Shown: positions 34,887-43,689, counted from the first letter of the stretch. The stretch is DNA of 64,000 bases from Aurantiacibacter poecillastricola (GCF_030730945.1 NZ_JAVAMS010000002.1:1116001-1180000), one strand, 5' to 3'. Notes: generated from the letters alone by a model not told the origin. Made by a program: numbers and translations.

Positions 34887-36604
34887 GGCTCATACAATCG
34901 CTTCGCATAGGACTGCTCGGTCTTCTCGCCGTCGCCGCGCCCCTTTCCGCGCAGCAGCAGGACGCGCGGGCCGATGGCAAGGCCTTTGGCGAAAGCCTGC
35001 GCGGCGAAGCGCAAGAAGCTGCCAGGTCGCAGCCCAATGCAGCAAACCTGCCCAACTACGACCGCAACGCCGTGCGAAACCTGGAAACGCTCGCCGACGA
35101 TCCCGACCGGATCGAAAGCAATGCGGCCGCCGCTGCTACCGGACACCAGGGCTACCGGGCGATGCGCGACAGCGTGGCCAATCGCGCGCGCTTCGATCCG
35201 AGTGAGATCGAGGACGTCATCGCGCGCAGCCTCGCCATCAACGAGACCCCGCTCGACTACACCAGCGGCATGGCAATCTCGGGTGGCCAGGGCAATTGCG
35301 TGCCGCTGCCGCCCGGGTCCGGATCGGCAGGGACCTACACCGCCACCTGCAACACCGGCACGCGGATCGACCAGTCGGTGGGTAATTGCGCGGTGCCGCT
35401 CGTCGCTAACGTAACCCGGCGCCAGCAATGGCAATATCTCTGCAATGAGACGAGCACAGTCTATGGATATCCCTGGTGCTCGGTATTCGATGGCGGCTCG
35501 TGCCGGATCACCGGGTATCGGCCCGGGCCCTGCCTTCAGTGGCGGCAGGACCAGTTCTACAGATACTGCACCGAACCTGGCGATCCCATCGCCGAAATCA
35601 CATGCGACACTCCGGATGCGCGCTACACGCCCTATGCGGTGACCACGGACAGCACGGTCGATACTTTTTCCGACGAGAGCCAGTGCACCGGTTTCGCCGA
35701 CAATGGCGACTGTACGCTCGATACCGAGATCTGCACCGATGCCGATCCGCAGACACGGGTGATCGACGGTGTCTCGGTTACGCGGCCGTGCTGGGAATGG
35801 CAGCGCAGCTACACCTGCACATCGCGCGAAGCGGCGAGCGACTGTTCCGACATCGAAAGCCAGGGCGCCTGCCGGTTCATCGGCGAGGAATGCCTCACCG
35901 ACGAGACGCCCTGCGAGACCTGGGAGCGCATCTACGATTGCCCGCTCCCCGAGATTGACAGCACCACCCAATACGTCTGCGACGGCGATGTCTATTGCAT
36001 TGACGGTAGCTGCGAGACGATCGAGCGCACCGCGAACGACGAGTTCAAGGATGCCGTCACCGCGCTCCATGCGATGGACGAGGCCCGCGGCCAGTTCGAT
36101 CCCGAGACCCTCACACTGTTCCGCGGCACGCGCAACACCTGCTCCTCAAAGGTTTTCGGGGTGCTCAACTGCTGCAAGGGCAAGGGCTTCCCGCTCATCC
36201 CCGGCATCAGCCTGCTGGTCGCGCTCGGCTGCAGCCGGGAGGAAGTGCTGCTCCACCAGCGCGATGCGCAGGGGCTGTGCGCTTATGTCGGGACCTACTG
36301 CTCGGACAAGTTCCTCGGCGTCTGCCTTACGAAGAAGAAGGTCTATTGCTGTTTCGAGAGCAAGCTCTCGCGGATCCTGCAGGAACAGGGCCGCAAGCAG
36401 CTCCCCAAGCCATGGGACAAGCCCAAAGAAGAACAATGTGAGGGGTTCACTCTCGACGAGTTCGCGCGGCTCGATTTGAGCCGAATGGATTTCAGCGAGG
36501 TCTATGCCGAGTTCACCGACGCGGCCCGACTGCCCGACGAGCTCGAAACGAGCATCCTCATCCAGCAGAAGATCGACGACTATTACGGAAGGGGTGGCCA
36601 ATGA
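34883..36604 (+). CDS. traN: mating-pair stabilisation protein TraN
   Basis: The 573-residue outer-membrane protein has a signal peptide, a helical N-terminal region, and a very Cys-rich central part (NCVPLPPGSG, CNTGTRIDQSVGNC, CEIWER-like repeats). The TraN ending has KVFGVLNCCKGKGF and YCCFESKLSRILQEQGR. TraN contacts the recipient and stabilises mating pairs. It is a likely determinant of recipient range. The ATG at 34883 overlaps the trbC stop. Confidence 0.9.
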   Translation: MRLIQSLRIGLLGLLAVAAPLSAQQQDARADGKAFGESLRGEAQEAARSQPNAANLPNYDRNAVRNLETLADDPDRIESNAAAAATGHQGYRAMRDSVANRARFDPSEIEDVIARSLAINETPLDYTSGMAISGGQGNCVPLPPGSGSAGTYTATCNTGTRIDQSVGNCAVPLVANVTRRQQWQYLCNETSTVYGYPWCSVFDGGSCRITGYRPGPCLQWRQDQFYRYCTEPGDPIAEITCDTPDARYTPYAVTTDSTVDTFSDESQCTGFADNGDCTLDTEICTDADPQTRVIDGVSVTRPCWEWQRSYTCTSREAASDCSDIESQGACRFIGEECLTDETPCETWERIYDCPLPEIDSTTQYVCDGDVYCIDGSCETIERTANDEFKDAVTALHAMDEARGQFDPETLTLFRGTRNTCSSKVFGVLNCCKGKGFPLIPGISLLVALGCSREEVLLHQRDAQGLCAYVGTYCSDKFLGVCLTKKKVYCCFESKLSRILQEQGRKQLPKPWDKPKEEQCEGFTLDEFARLDLSRMDFSEVYAEFTDAARLPDELETSILIQQKIDDYYGRGGQ

Positions 36605-37413
36605 CCCATTTCAATCGATTGGCAGCACTCGCCCTGAGCCTGACTGCCCTTCCCGCCAACTCGGCCCATGCCCAGGAGAAGCAGGCTTCCACATCGACCA
36701 ACTCGGCCGATGCGCTCTACTGCGAAGAGCGCCGGCTCGGCTACTGGTTCTACTGCGTCAAACCTGTTCCCGCAGAGAAACCGCAAGAGCCTGAAGCCGA
36801 GCCCGTCGCGGCAACGCAGGAACTCGACGCAATCACCTCCGATCTGCGCGAACTCAAGGCGCGCGCGATCCTCTATCCGACCGAGGCCAATGTCGCGGCC
36901 TATATCCGCTTCCAGCGCGCGCAGCTCGACCGCGCCTCGCTGTTCTCCGATGTCTGGCAGCGGGCGATCTGGCAGGACCCGGACCTCGACTACACGCTTG
37001 AACGCCCCGTCGGAGCGGTCGCGAAGAAGCAGTGGCAGGATGCCCGTAGCGCGGAGCGCGACAGCGTCATGGCAACGCTCTCGCAGCGCTACGGCCTGTT
37101 CTATTTTTTCAGTTCGACCTGCGGACCGTGCGAAGTGATGAGCCCGATCGTGAAGGGCGTCGCCGACCGCTGGCGGATCACCGTGCGCGCGATCTCCACC
37201 GATGGCGGTCCATCCAGGCATTTTCCTGATTATCGGGTCGAGACGAACCAGCGCGGCAAGCTTGGTCTCGAAGGTAAAGCCACCCCCGCCCTGGTGCTGT
37301 GGGACAGCGTGACCAAACGCCCGATTCCGATCGGCTACGGCGTGCTCTCGGCCGACGAGCTGCAGGACCGCATCTACCTTCTCACCTCCAAGGAAGCCGG
37401 ACATGATTACTAG
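36601..37413 (+). CDS. traF: conjugative pilus assembly protein TraF (thioredoxin-like)
   Basis: The 270-residue periplasmic protein has a signal peptide and a TraF domain with thioredoxin fold and active-site-like CGPC (FFSSTCGPCEVM, about residue 175). In many F plasmids TraF lacks a CxxC, while here it is present, suggesting redox activity. It overlaps traN by 4 nt and traH by 11 nt. Confidence 0.88.
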   Translation: MTHFNRLAALALSLTALPANSAHAQEKQASTSTNSADALYCEERRLGYWFYCVKPVPAEKPQEPEAEPVAATQELDAITSDLRELKARAILYPTEANVAAYIRFQRAQLDRASLFSDVWQRAIWQDPDLDYTLERPVGAVAKKQWQDARSAERDSVMATLSQRYGLFYFFSSTCGPCEVMSPIVKGVADRWRITVRAISTDGGPSRHFPDYRVETNQRGKLGLEGKATPALVLWDSVTKRPIPIGYGVLSADELQDRIYLLTSKEAGHDY

Positions 37414-38839
37414 CATCCGCAATGCGGCATTGACCCTCGCCGCCGCCAGCATGATTGCGTCTCCAGTCGCTGCCAACGTCGGCGACAGCATGGACCGCTT
37501 CATGGACGACATGGGCGCGGCGGCGAATGTCACCGGCCCGACCGCCTTCGAAGGCCAGTCGGCAGGCTATTACAGCCTCGGCAATGTCTGGACGCGCTTC
37601 CCTCAGAAGACGACCAACATCGCCAATCTGCAGCTGCCGCGCGCAAGGGCGGGCTGCGGAGGCATCGATATCTTCGCCGGGTCCTTTTCCTTCATCAACG
37701 CGAGCGAGATGGTCGCTCTTCTGAAAGCCGTCGCCAACAACGCGGTCGGCTTTGCTTTCAGCCTCGCGATCGACACCGTCTGTCCCGAGTGCAACAAGAT
37801 CATGCAGGAGTTCAGCCAGAAGGCACAGCTCATGAACAATCTCTCGATCAATTCCTGCGAGATGGCGCAGGGGTTGGTCGGCGGACTGTGGCCCAAGGGC
37901 GATCTCGCCGACAAGGCGATCTGCGAGGCGATCGGCAATTCCGAAGGAATCTTCACCGACTATGCGGCCGCCAAGCACGGCTGCGGCACGCGAGGACAGC
38001 GCGCCTCGACCAACGAGGGAGCCGGTAGCGACTATGCCGACGTCAATCCCGGCGTCGCGCGCAACTACACCTGGCACGTCCTCAAGAAGAGCGCCTTCTT
38101 CAATCCCGGCGGGACCTTCGACCGCGAACTTGCCGAATACGCCATGACGCTGATTGGCACGGTCATCTACGTGCCGCCTAAGGATGATGAACCCGGCAAG
38201 TTCGTGCCCTTCGCGGGCGACGCGTCCTCGACGCTCGTAAGCGCGCTCCTAGACGGGACGCAGGGGCAGACCGTGCGCGTTTTCCGCTGCGACGAGACCG
38301 ATCTCTGCCTCAATCCCACCTTCGAGCAGATGAGCCTATCGAATGCAAAGGCCATCCGCCCGCGGGTCGCGCTCCTCATCGGCAATATGGTCGATGCGAT
38401 CCGGGCCGACACCGCTATCGGCAATGCCGAAAAGGAACTGCTGCAGGTGGCCTCTATCCCCTTATACAAGATCCTTGCCGTCCAGGCCGCCTATGGACGC
38501 GGGATGCCGACCGACGACCGTGACACGCTCGCTGAGATCGCTAGCATCGACCTGCTCTATGCCATCCTCGACCGGATCGTCTCGGAAGCCGGTCGCTCGA
38601 TGGCGAGCTTCATCGCCGCCGACGAAGCCAAGCTCGCGATCTGGCGCAGCCAGGTTGCTGAGGTGCGTTCGGGGCTCGTCCAGCGACAGGCCACCGGACA
38701 GGCCAAGGTCTCCGCTATCATGCAGATCATCGAGAAAACGGCGATGATCGAAAACGCCCTTGCCGCCTCGATGTCGCCCTCGATGTCGGCAGCGCTCGAC
38801 TGGTCGCGAGGGCTCCAGTCGCGCTCGATTATCCCCTGA
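37403..38839 (+). CDS. traH: conjugative transfer protein TraH
   Basis: The 478-residue exported protein has a signal peptide (ending near VAA) and the TraH pattern GCGGIDIFAGSFSFINASEMV, with conserved Cys pairs and coiled-coil stretches. It is a periplasmic/outer-membrane assembly factor for F-type pili. It starts within the end of traF and precedes traG by 9 nt. Confidence 0.92.
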   Translation: MITSIRNAALTLAAASMIASPVAANVGDSMDRFMDDMGAAANVTGPTAFEGQSAGYYSLGNVWTRFPQKTTNIANLQLPRARAGCGGIDIFAGSFSFINASEMVALLKAVANNAVGFAFSLAIDTVCPECNKIMQEFSQKAQLMNNLSINSCEMAQGLVGGLWPKGDLADKAICEAIGNSEGIFTDYAAAKHGCGTRGQRASTNEGAGSDYADVNPGVARNYTWHVLKKSAFFNPGGTFDRELAEYAMTLIGTVIYVPPKDDEPGKFVPFAGDASSTLVSALLDGTQGQTVRVFRCDETDLCLNPTFEQMSLSNAKAIRPRVALLIGNMVDAIRADTAIGNAEKELLQVASIPLYKILAVQAAYGRGMPTDDRDTLAEIASIDLLYAILDRIVSEAGRSMASFIAADEAKLAIWRSQVAEVRSGLVQRQATGQAKVSAIMQIIEKTAMIENALAASMSPSMSAALDWSRGLQSRSIIP

Positions 38840-38848
38840 GGCCGCGAC

Positions 38849-41551
38849 ATGGTCGAGATCTTCACTACCGGCGGCGGCGAGTACATCGTCAATGTCTTGA
38901 ACGCTGTCGCCGCGTGGACCGGGGCCGGTGGCTACAAGAGCCTGATCCAGGTGGCGCTGGTCATGGGCATGGCGCTTGCGGTCATTGTCGTCGCGTTCAA
39001 TCAGGACTGGCGCGCCTGGCTCAACTGGTTCCTCGGCGCGACACTCATTTACATGTGCCTGATGGTGCCGCGCATGGATGTGCAGGTCACCGACCGTGTC
39101 AATCCGAGCCTCGCTCCGGCGACAGTCGCCAATGTCCCGCTCGGTCTTGCCCTGATGGCAAGCTTCACCAGCCAGGCGGGCGACTACCTCACCCGTTCCG
39201 CAGAGCTCGTCTTCGGCCTTCCCGACGATCTCAACTATTCGAAGAACGGCATGATTTACGGCGCGCGCCTGCTCGAAGCGACACGCTCGCTGCGCATTGC
39301 CGATCCCGAGTTTGCCGCCAATTTCGACGAGCATGTCCGGCAATGCGTGTTCTACGACCTGCTCCTCGGCCGCTACTCGATGAAGGAACTGTCCGAAAGC
39401 AACGATATCTGGGCGACCATTGCGCCTGGCAGTGCCGCGCGTGCGCAGAAGTTCCTTACTCGCGAGGTGGATGACAGTGTAACGGCTTCGATACTGACCT
39501 GCCGCGAGGCCTATACCGCGCTCTCCAACCAGTGGGCCGGGCTTATCGATGAGATGACCCAGGTCGCCGGGCGCCAGCTCTACCCCCGGCAGACCGAAGC
39601 GCTCGCGAAGGCCAAGCTCATCGCCGATCTGCCCATCGCTTATCAGTATCTCACCGGGGTCTCGAAGGACGCCAGCAGCATCTTCCGCCAGGTGCTCACG
39701 ATCAACGCGATGAACCAGGCGATGCATGGCTTTGCCGGAGCGAGCGGTGCGTCGAGCGTCGATGTATTCGCGCAGACCCGCGCCGATATCCAGACCGAAC
39801 GGACCTATTCTTCGATCGCGCACAATGCGATGAAGTGGGTGCCGATCCTCAACGTCGTGCTGACGGTGGTTTTCTACGCCCTTTTCCCGGTGCTCTTCCC
39901 GCTGTTCCTGATGCCAAGGACCGGTCCGATCGCGCTGCGCGGCTATGTCACGGGGTTCTTCTATCTCGCCGCCTGGGGGCCGCTCTTCGTCATCCTCCAC
40001 ATGATCCTGATGCTCAAAGGCGCTGGCGACGTCGCCGCCGCGGGCGGTGCAAGCGGACTCACGCTCGCGACCTTCTCCGGCATGACCGACGTCAACAACG
40101 ATATCGGGATCCTGGCCGGCTACCTCGTCGCATCGATCCCGTTCCTTGCAGGCGGCGTGGCCAGGGGCGCGCTCGCAATATCGGGCCAGGCCACGAGCTA
40201 TCTCAACCCGAGCCAGAACGCGGCAGAAGAGGCGGCCCGTGAGGCGAGCACCGGCAATGTTTCGCTCGGCAATACCAGCCTTGAGAACTCGAACGTGTTT
40301 TCACGCCAGTTTGCGCAAGCAAGCCTCGCTCCCAGCATTGGCTACGGCGCCGTGCAGACGCGAGCCACGGGAGAAAACGGCACCCAGACCACCGGCTTCC
40401 CACAGGCAGAATTCGCCACCGTGCCGACCTCCAGCTATCCGTTCACACCAACGCTTGGGCAGGACTTCTCGAGCCGGCTTGCGACGATGGCGAGCCAGAG
40501 CCGCGGCCAGAGCGAGACATTCTCGAACCTTGCCCAGCAATCGACGAGCTCGGCGGTCACCCGCTTCAGCGAGCTACGCGATGCCTACACCCGCTCGCGC
40601 TCGAACGAGAGCGTCAGTGGCACGTCAACGAGCGACAGCATCGGCAGCGCATTCAGCGAAGTCGACAATGCCTCGAAGACACTTCAGCAGCAGTTCGGGC
40701 TGTCGCGGCGTGCCGCCGACGACATCACTGTGTCCTGGTTCTTGAACGGGGATGGCGCGCTAGGACTCAAGGGGGAAAAGGGCGCTGGATCGGCGAGCAT
40801 CGGCGTAAAGGGCGGACGCAATCAGAGCTGGACCGATAGCGATATCGGGATCGCCTCCGAGGACCGCTCGCGCATCATGGGCGCGCTGCGCCAGATCTCG
40901 GATAGTCGCAGTTGGTCGAGCACCCGTGAGGGTTTCCTGCGCGAGACAAGCTCAAGTTCTGAAGCGCTGGTGTCAAGCAGCTCGGCCGGCATCACCACGT
41001 CGATCACCGAAGCGCAGAGCTATACCCGTGAAGCACGCCGCGCCGAAGAGATCGCCAGCCGGCTCGAGAACCAGGCAAGCTGGTACGAAAGCGCCAATGC
41101 CGCAGGCACTCTCAACCTCAGCCAGACCTATCGCGAATGGGGCATGGCGGAGATCGATGCCAATCGGGACTATTATGGGCCGGTGCGCTTCGACGATATC
41201 GACTTCCAGATGAGTGCGAGGGGCCAGCAACTCCAGACGCGGTTCGTCGAAAGCTATGCGGACCGGCTAAATGCCGAGATCGCGGACGACCTCGTTCTGC
41301 CGCCCTTTGCGCCTGTTGCTCGACCTCCCGTGAGCAACGCAGATGGCGTGCGTGGATCGGTACGGCTCGGCGGGGTACCAGGGAGTCTTGGCGCCGCCTC
41401 AAGCGAGCGCGAGGACATCGCCCGCGATGTCGATCGAGTCCAGCAGCAAGGCGAACGGCGGGTCGGGACCGTAAAAGGATACCTCGACGGCAAGACCCGC
41501 GATGCCAAGGGAGCCTCGGCCGAAGCGGCCGACGACGTGAAGGAATGGTAG
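38849..41551 (+). CDS. traG: conjugative transfer protein TraG
   Basis: The 900-residue protein has an N-terminal membrane half with at least four hydrophobic segments (to about residue 450) similar to F TraG. A long Ser/Gln-rich soluble periplasmic region follows. F TraG works in pilus assembly with its N-terminus and in mating-pair stabilisation and entry exclusion with its C-terminus. It is the last large gene of the operon. Confidence 0.9.
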   Translation: MVEIFTTGGGEYIVNVLNAVAAWTGAGGYKSLIQVALVMGMALAVIVVAFNQDWRAWLNWFLGATLIYMCLMVPRMDVQVTDRVNPSLAPATVANVPLGLALMASFTSQAGDYLTRSAELVFGLPDDLNYSKNGMIYGARLLEATRSLRIADPEFAANFDEHVRQCVFYDLLLGRYSMKELSESNDIWATIAPGSAARAQKFLTREVDDSVTASILTCREAYTALSNQWAGLIDEMTQVAGRQLYPRQTEALAKAKLIADLPIAYQYLTGVSKDASSIFRQVLTINAMNQAMHGFAGASGASSVDVFAQTRADIQTERTYSSIAHNAMKWVPILNVVLTVVFYALFPVLFPLFLMPRTGPIALRGYVTGFFYLAAWGPLFVILHMILMLKGAGDVAAAGGASGLTLATFSGMTDVNNDIGILAGYLVASIPFLAGGVARGALAISGQATSYLNPSQNAAEEAAREASTGNVSLGNTSLENSNVFSRQFAQASLAPSIGYGAVQTRATGENGTQTTGFPQAEFATVPTSSYPFTPTLGQDFSSRLATMASQSRGQSETFSNLAQQSTSSAVTRFSELRDAYTRSRSNESVSGTSTSDSIGSAFSEVDNASKTLQQQFGLSRRAADDITVSWFLNGDGALGLKGEKGAGSASIGVKGGRNQSWTDSDIGIASEDRSRIMGALRQISDSRSWSSTREGFLRETSSSSEALVSSSSAGITTSITEAQSYTREARRAEEIASRLENQASWYESANAAGTLNLSQTYREWGMAEIDANRDYYGPVRFDDIDFQMSARGQQLQTRFVESYADRLNAEIADDLVLPPFAPVARPPVSNADGVRGSVRLGGVPGSLGAASSEREDIARDVDRVQQQGERRVGTVKGYLDGKTRDAKGASAEAADDVKEW

Positions 41552-41555
41552 GACC

Positions 41556-41765
41556 TCAGAGAATGACGTCGTACACAATCACAAACACGACAAAAGCCGC
41601 CAATGCAGCAAAAATCGCAATCAACTTTAGCCGTCCCCACGGGTCTGCCCAAGTCTTCTTCCAAGTGTAGGCAGTAAGTCGGTTCTCAGCGATGGCCCGG
41701 TCGACTTCACGAAATCCTTCCCAGTCCTGCTTGCCGCCGGTGGGAGTGTTGTCTGGATCGCTCAT
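41556..41765 (-). CDS. small single-pass membrane protein, unknown
   Basis: The 69-residue product has a hydrophilic N-terminus (SDPDNTPTGGKQDWEGFREVD) and one strong C-terminal membrane helix (about residues 47-68). It is convergent with traG, ending 4 nt beyond it. GGAGAATGAGCG-like purine-rich sequence precedes the start. No family is recognised. Its position next to traG raises the idea of an entry-exclusion function, without direct evidence. Confidence 0.5.
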   Translation of the reverse strand: MSDPDNTPTGGKQDWEGFREVDRAIAENRLTAYTWKKTWADPWGRLKLIAIFAALAAFVVFVIVYDVIL

Positions 41766-41903
41766 CGCTCATTCTCCTTCGGGAGCCAGTCTGCACCCTC
41801 CCCTCTAGACAGCCCCTTCGCGTTGCCGCGAAAATAGCTGAAAATCATCGGGAAAGCGAGCACGGTATCTTGGCCTGCAGGCCCGAAAATGAAAGAAGGT
41901 GGC

Positions 41904-42428
41904 ATGGTAGGAAGATCACCTCAGAATAATGTCTTCGATTTTCGCGCAGGAGTTCTCCGGCAGAAGCAAGGCAAACGGCGCGGCCTTGCGCTGCTTGTTG
42001 TCGGAGGCTTACTCGTTGGCATTCTGGGCGGCCTTCTCGGCATCTACTGGCCGTTTGGTTCGGCGATCGCTGAGGCACGAACCACGCACAGCTTTGCGGT
42101 GTGCGGCATGGTCAGACGGACTTGCGTTGTCGACGGCGATACCATCTGGCTCGAAGGCGTGAAGATCAGGATCGCGGATATCGACACACCGGAAATCTCG
42201 CAGCCCAAGTGCGACTACGAGTACGACCTCGGCATCAAGGCCCGCGACCGGTTGGTTGTCCTGCTCAACCAGGGCGAATTCGAAGCGGTGACGATCGGTA
42301 GCAGGGACGAAGACCAGTACGGTCGGAAACTCCGTGTGCTGCTGCGCAATGGACGCTCGATCGGCGACCAACTGGTCGCAGAAGGCCTTGCGCGAACCTG
42401 GTCCGGGCGCAGGGAGCCATGGTGCTGA
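41904..42428 (+). CDS. membrane-anchored staphylococcal-nuclease-like protein
   Basis: The product (about 174 residues from the ATG at 41904; an ATG at 41889 is also in frame) has one membrane helix (LALLVVGGLLVGILGGLLGIYW). A thermonuclease fold follows with the pattern VVDGDTIWLEGVKIRIADIDTPEI, DQYGRKLRVLL and LVAEGLARTW. The catalytic Asp and Arg/Glu/Arg set of SNase appears largely kept. Such genes are frequent in conjugative elements of sphingomonads. The role in transfer is unknown. GAAGGTGG lies just before 41904. Confidence 0.8.
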   Translation: MVGRSPQNNVFDFRAGVLRQKQGKRRGLALLVVGGLLVGILGGLLGIYWPFGSAIAEARTTHSFAVCGMVRRTCVVDGDTIWLEGVKIRIADIDTPEISQPKCDYEYDLGIKARDRLVVLLNQGEFEAVTIGSRDEDQYGRKLRVLLRNGRSIGDQLVAEGLARTWSGRREPWC

Positions 42429-42559
42429 TGCGCGACTGGCCAGACAGCGACGATCCCTTGCCGGGCAACGAGCGGGAATGGAAATTGAACCTCGAAGCAT
42501 GGCTGCTGGGTATTCCAATGGTCCTCATGCTTGTCGTCGGCATCGGGTCGCTCCTTTGA
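42419..42559 (+). CDS. 46-residue membrane protein
   Basis: The ATG at 42419 overlaps the end of the nuclease gene and opens a 46-codon frame with a hydrophilic start (MVLMRDWPDSDDPLPGNE) and one membrane helix (LEAWLLGIPMVLMLVVGIG). Its stop TGA overlaps the TTG start of the next gene (TTGA). This chain of overlaps is the main support. No function is known. Confidence 0.5.
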   Translation: MVLMRDWPDSDDPLPGNEREWKLNLEAWLLGIPMVLMLVVGIGSLL

Positions 42560-42753
42560 CGCTCACCCGTGATCAGGAGCTTTGGGGCATGGCGCTTTGG
42601 ATTGAGAAGCACCACGGCGATGCCGGGCATGAATTCATTGCGGCGAAGATCGATCAGTTGACGCGGGCTGGCGAGGAGGACGGGGCAAAACTCTGGCAGG
42701 ACGTAGCAAATCGTTATGAGCAGCTGAGCGAGCGCAAGTCCCATTCCTCTTGA
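42556..42753 (+). CDS. DUF6961-like small protein
   Basis: The frame starting at the TTG at 42556 encodes 65 residues (TLTRDQELWGMALWIEKHHGDAG at the start, in two parts), helical and without membrane segments. The pattern resembles the small DUF6961 family common in sphingomonads; this match is from memory. An ATG at 42589 is an alternative start but would remove the conserved N-terminus. The 3' end overlaps the convergent gene at 42635-42943 by 119 nt. Confidence 0.55.
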   Translation: MTLTRDQELWGMALWIEKHHGDAGHEFIAAKIDQLTRAGEEDGAKLWQDVANRYEQLSERKSHSS

Positions 42754-42943
42754 TACAGTCGGGGGCGGTAGCCTCTACAGCCTTCAGGTAGGCTTCGAGC
42801 CGTTCGATCGTTCTGCGGCGCGGTCTGCGCCCCATCCTGAGGTCGAGTACGAATCGCGGATCGCCGACAGCGCGCCGTCCGAAGCGTGTCGCCGAAATAT
42901 GATGATCTTTCAGATGCTTTTCGATCCGTTCCAGCAAGGTCAT
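42635..42943 (-). CDS. small HTH-type protein, convergent overlap
   Basis: The first 60 residues (MTLLERIEKHLKDHHISATR, FGRRAVGDPRFVLDLRMGRR) look like an XRE-type helix-turn-helix protein of a kind common in sphingomonads. The last 40 residues are low-complexity and antisense to the DUF6961-like gene, so the functional part may end near residue 60. It is divergent from the S24 regulator, with a GTTC-N7-GTTC box between them. Confidence 0.5.
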   Translation of the reverse strand: MTLLERIEKHLKDHHISATRFGRRAVGDPRFVLDLRMGRRPRRRTIERLEAYLKAVEATAPDCIKRNGTCARSAAHNDLLRPARVLPRPPRQPASTDRSSPQ

Positions 42944-42975
42944 GTCCCTTTCGCTCCGACTCGCAAATCCCTTGT

Positions 42976-42990
42976 GTTCTTGTTATGTTC
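42976..42990. promoter_or_regulatory. GTTC-N7-GTTC box before the S24 regulator
   Basis: GTTCTTGTTATGTTC fits the LexA box form used in Alphaproteobacteria exactly. It lies between the divergent HTH gene and the S24-peptidase regulator, so either host LexA or the regulator itself could bind it. Two further boxes of the same form precede the XRE-like gene and the pilin gene. Confidence 0.65.
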
Positions 42991-43014
42991 TTAGTAGGAT
43001 CGCATCCGCGAGTC

Positions 43015-43028
43015 TAGGAAAATTCCTA
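43015..43028. promoter_or_regulatory. TAGGAA-AA-TTCCTA palindrome
   Basis: A perfect 14-bp palindrome lies 25 nt before the S24 regulator start at 43054. Its half-site also occurs upstream of the XRE-like gene and inside both copies of the 21-bp transfer-promoter element. It is a candidate operator for an element-encoded regulator. Confidence 0.55.
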
Positions 43029-43053
43029 CGATCAAGATTCGAAGGACAGACGA

Positions 43054-43689
43054 ATGGAACATGTGAGGGAAGAGCTCGACCGGCTGATCCTCAAGGGCGG
43101 ATATGGTTACGCGTCGATATCGCGGCTGCTCGGCCGTAACCCCGCCTATGTACAGCAGTTCATCAAGCGCGGTTCACCGAGGAAGCTCGATGACGAGGAT
43201 CGAAAGACGCTCGCCTGCTTTTTCGGCGTCGACGAGCAAGTACTTGGTGGTCCCGCCAATCCGGTCACCGACGGCATGGTCGAGATACCCGTTCTTGATG
43301 TCGAAGCATCAGCTGGCTTCGGCGCGGTAGCTGCCAGCGAGACCGCACATACCCGGTTTGGGTTCGACGAGCGCTGGTTGCGGCACCTGACGTCGGCGAA
43401 GAGCGCGAGCCTGTCGATTGTCGGGGTCAAAGGTGACTCGATGGAGCCCACGCTCAGCGATGGCGACGAGGTCCTGGTCGATGCGTCAGATCATGGCTCG
43501 CGGTTGCGTGACGGGATCTACGTCCTTCGATCTGATGATGCGCTCGTGGTGAAGCGGATCGCGATCAAACCTGGCGGTCGCCAGATCACCATTGCCAGCG
43601 ACAATCCGGCGTACCCTACCTGGCACGACATGGATCGGTCTGAGGTTCACGTGGTGGGCAGGGTCATCTGGTTCGGCCGAGCATTGTAG
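43054..43689 (+). CDS. S24-peptidase (LexA/CI-like) transcriptional regulator
   Basis: The 211-residue protein has an N-terminal DNA-binding region (YASISRLLGRNPAYVQQFIK, about residues 19-38) and a C-terminal S24 domain. The catalytic Ser129 sits in GVKGDSMEPTL and Lys167 in ALVVKRIA. An Ala-Gly cleavage site is present in EASAGFGA (about residues 87-88). Proteins of this type cleave themselves when RecA filaments form, relieving repression. Given the LexA-type boxes in its own promoter and before the transfer operon, it probably ties transfer to DNA damage, as SetR does in SXT elements. Confidence 0.87.
   Translation: MEHVREELDRLILKGGYGYASISRLLGRNPAYVQQFIKRGSPRKLDDEDRKTLACFFGVDEQVLGGPANPVTDGMVEIPVLDVEASAGFGAVAASETAHTRFGFDERWLRHLTSAKSASLSIVGVKGDSMEPTLSDGDEVLVDASDHGSRLRDGIYVLRSDDALVVKRIAIKPGGRQITIASDNPAYPTWHDMDRSEVHVVGRVIWFGRAL

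Noticed and set aside
34364..36070. 568-residue minus-strand frame
   Set aside because: It is antisense to trbC/traN, whose motifs and overlaps are convincing; the frame is a by-product of high-GC third positions.
38462..40000. 512-residue minus-strand frame
   Set aside because: It is antisense to traH/traG and has no recognisable domain; composition is that of a shadow frame.
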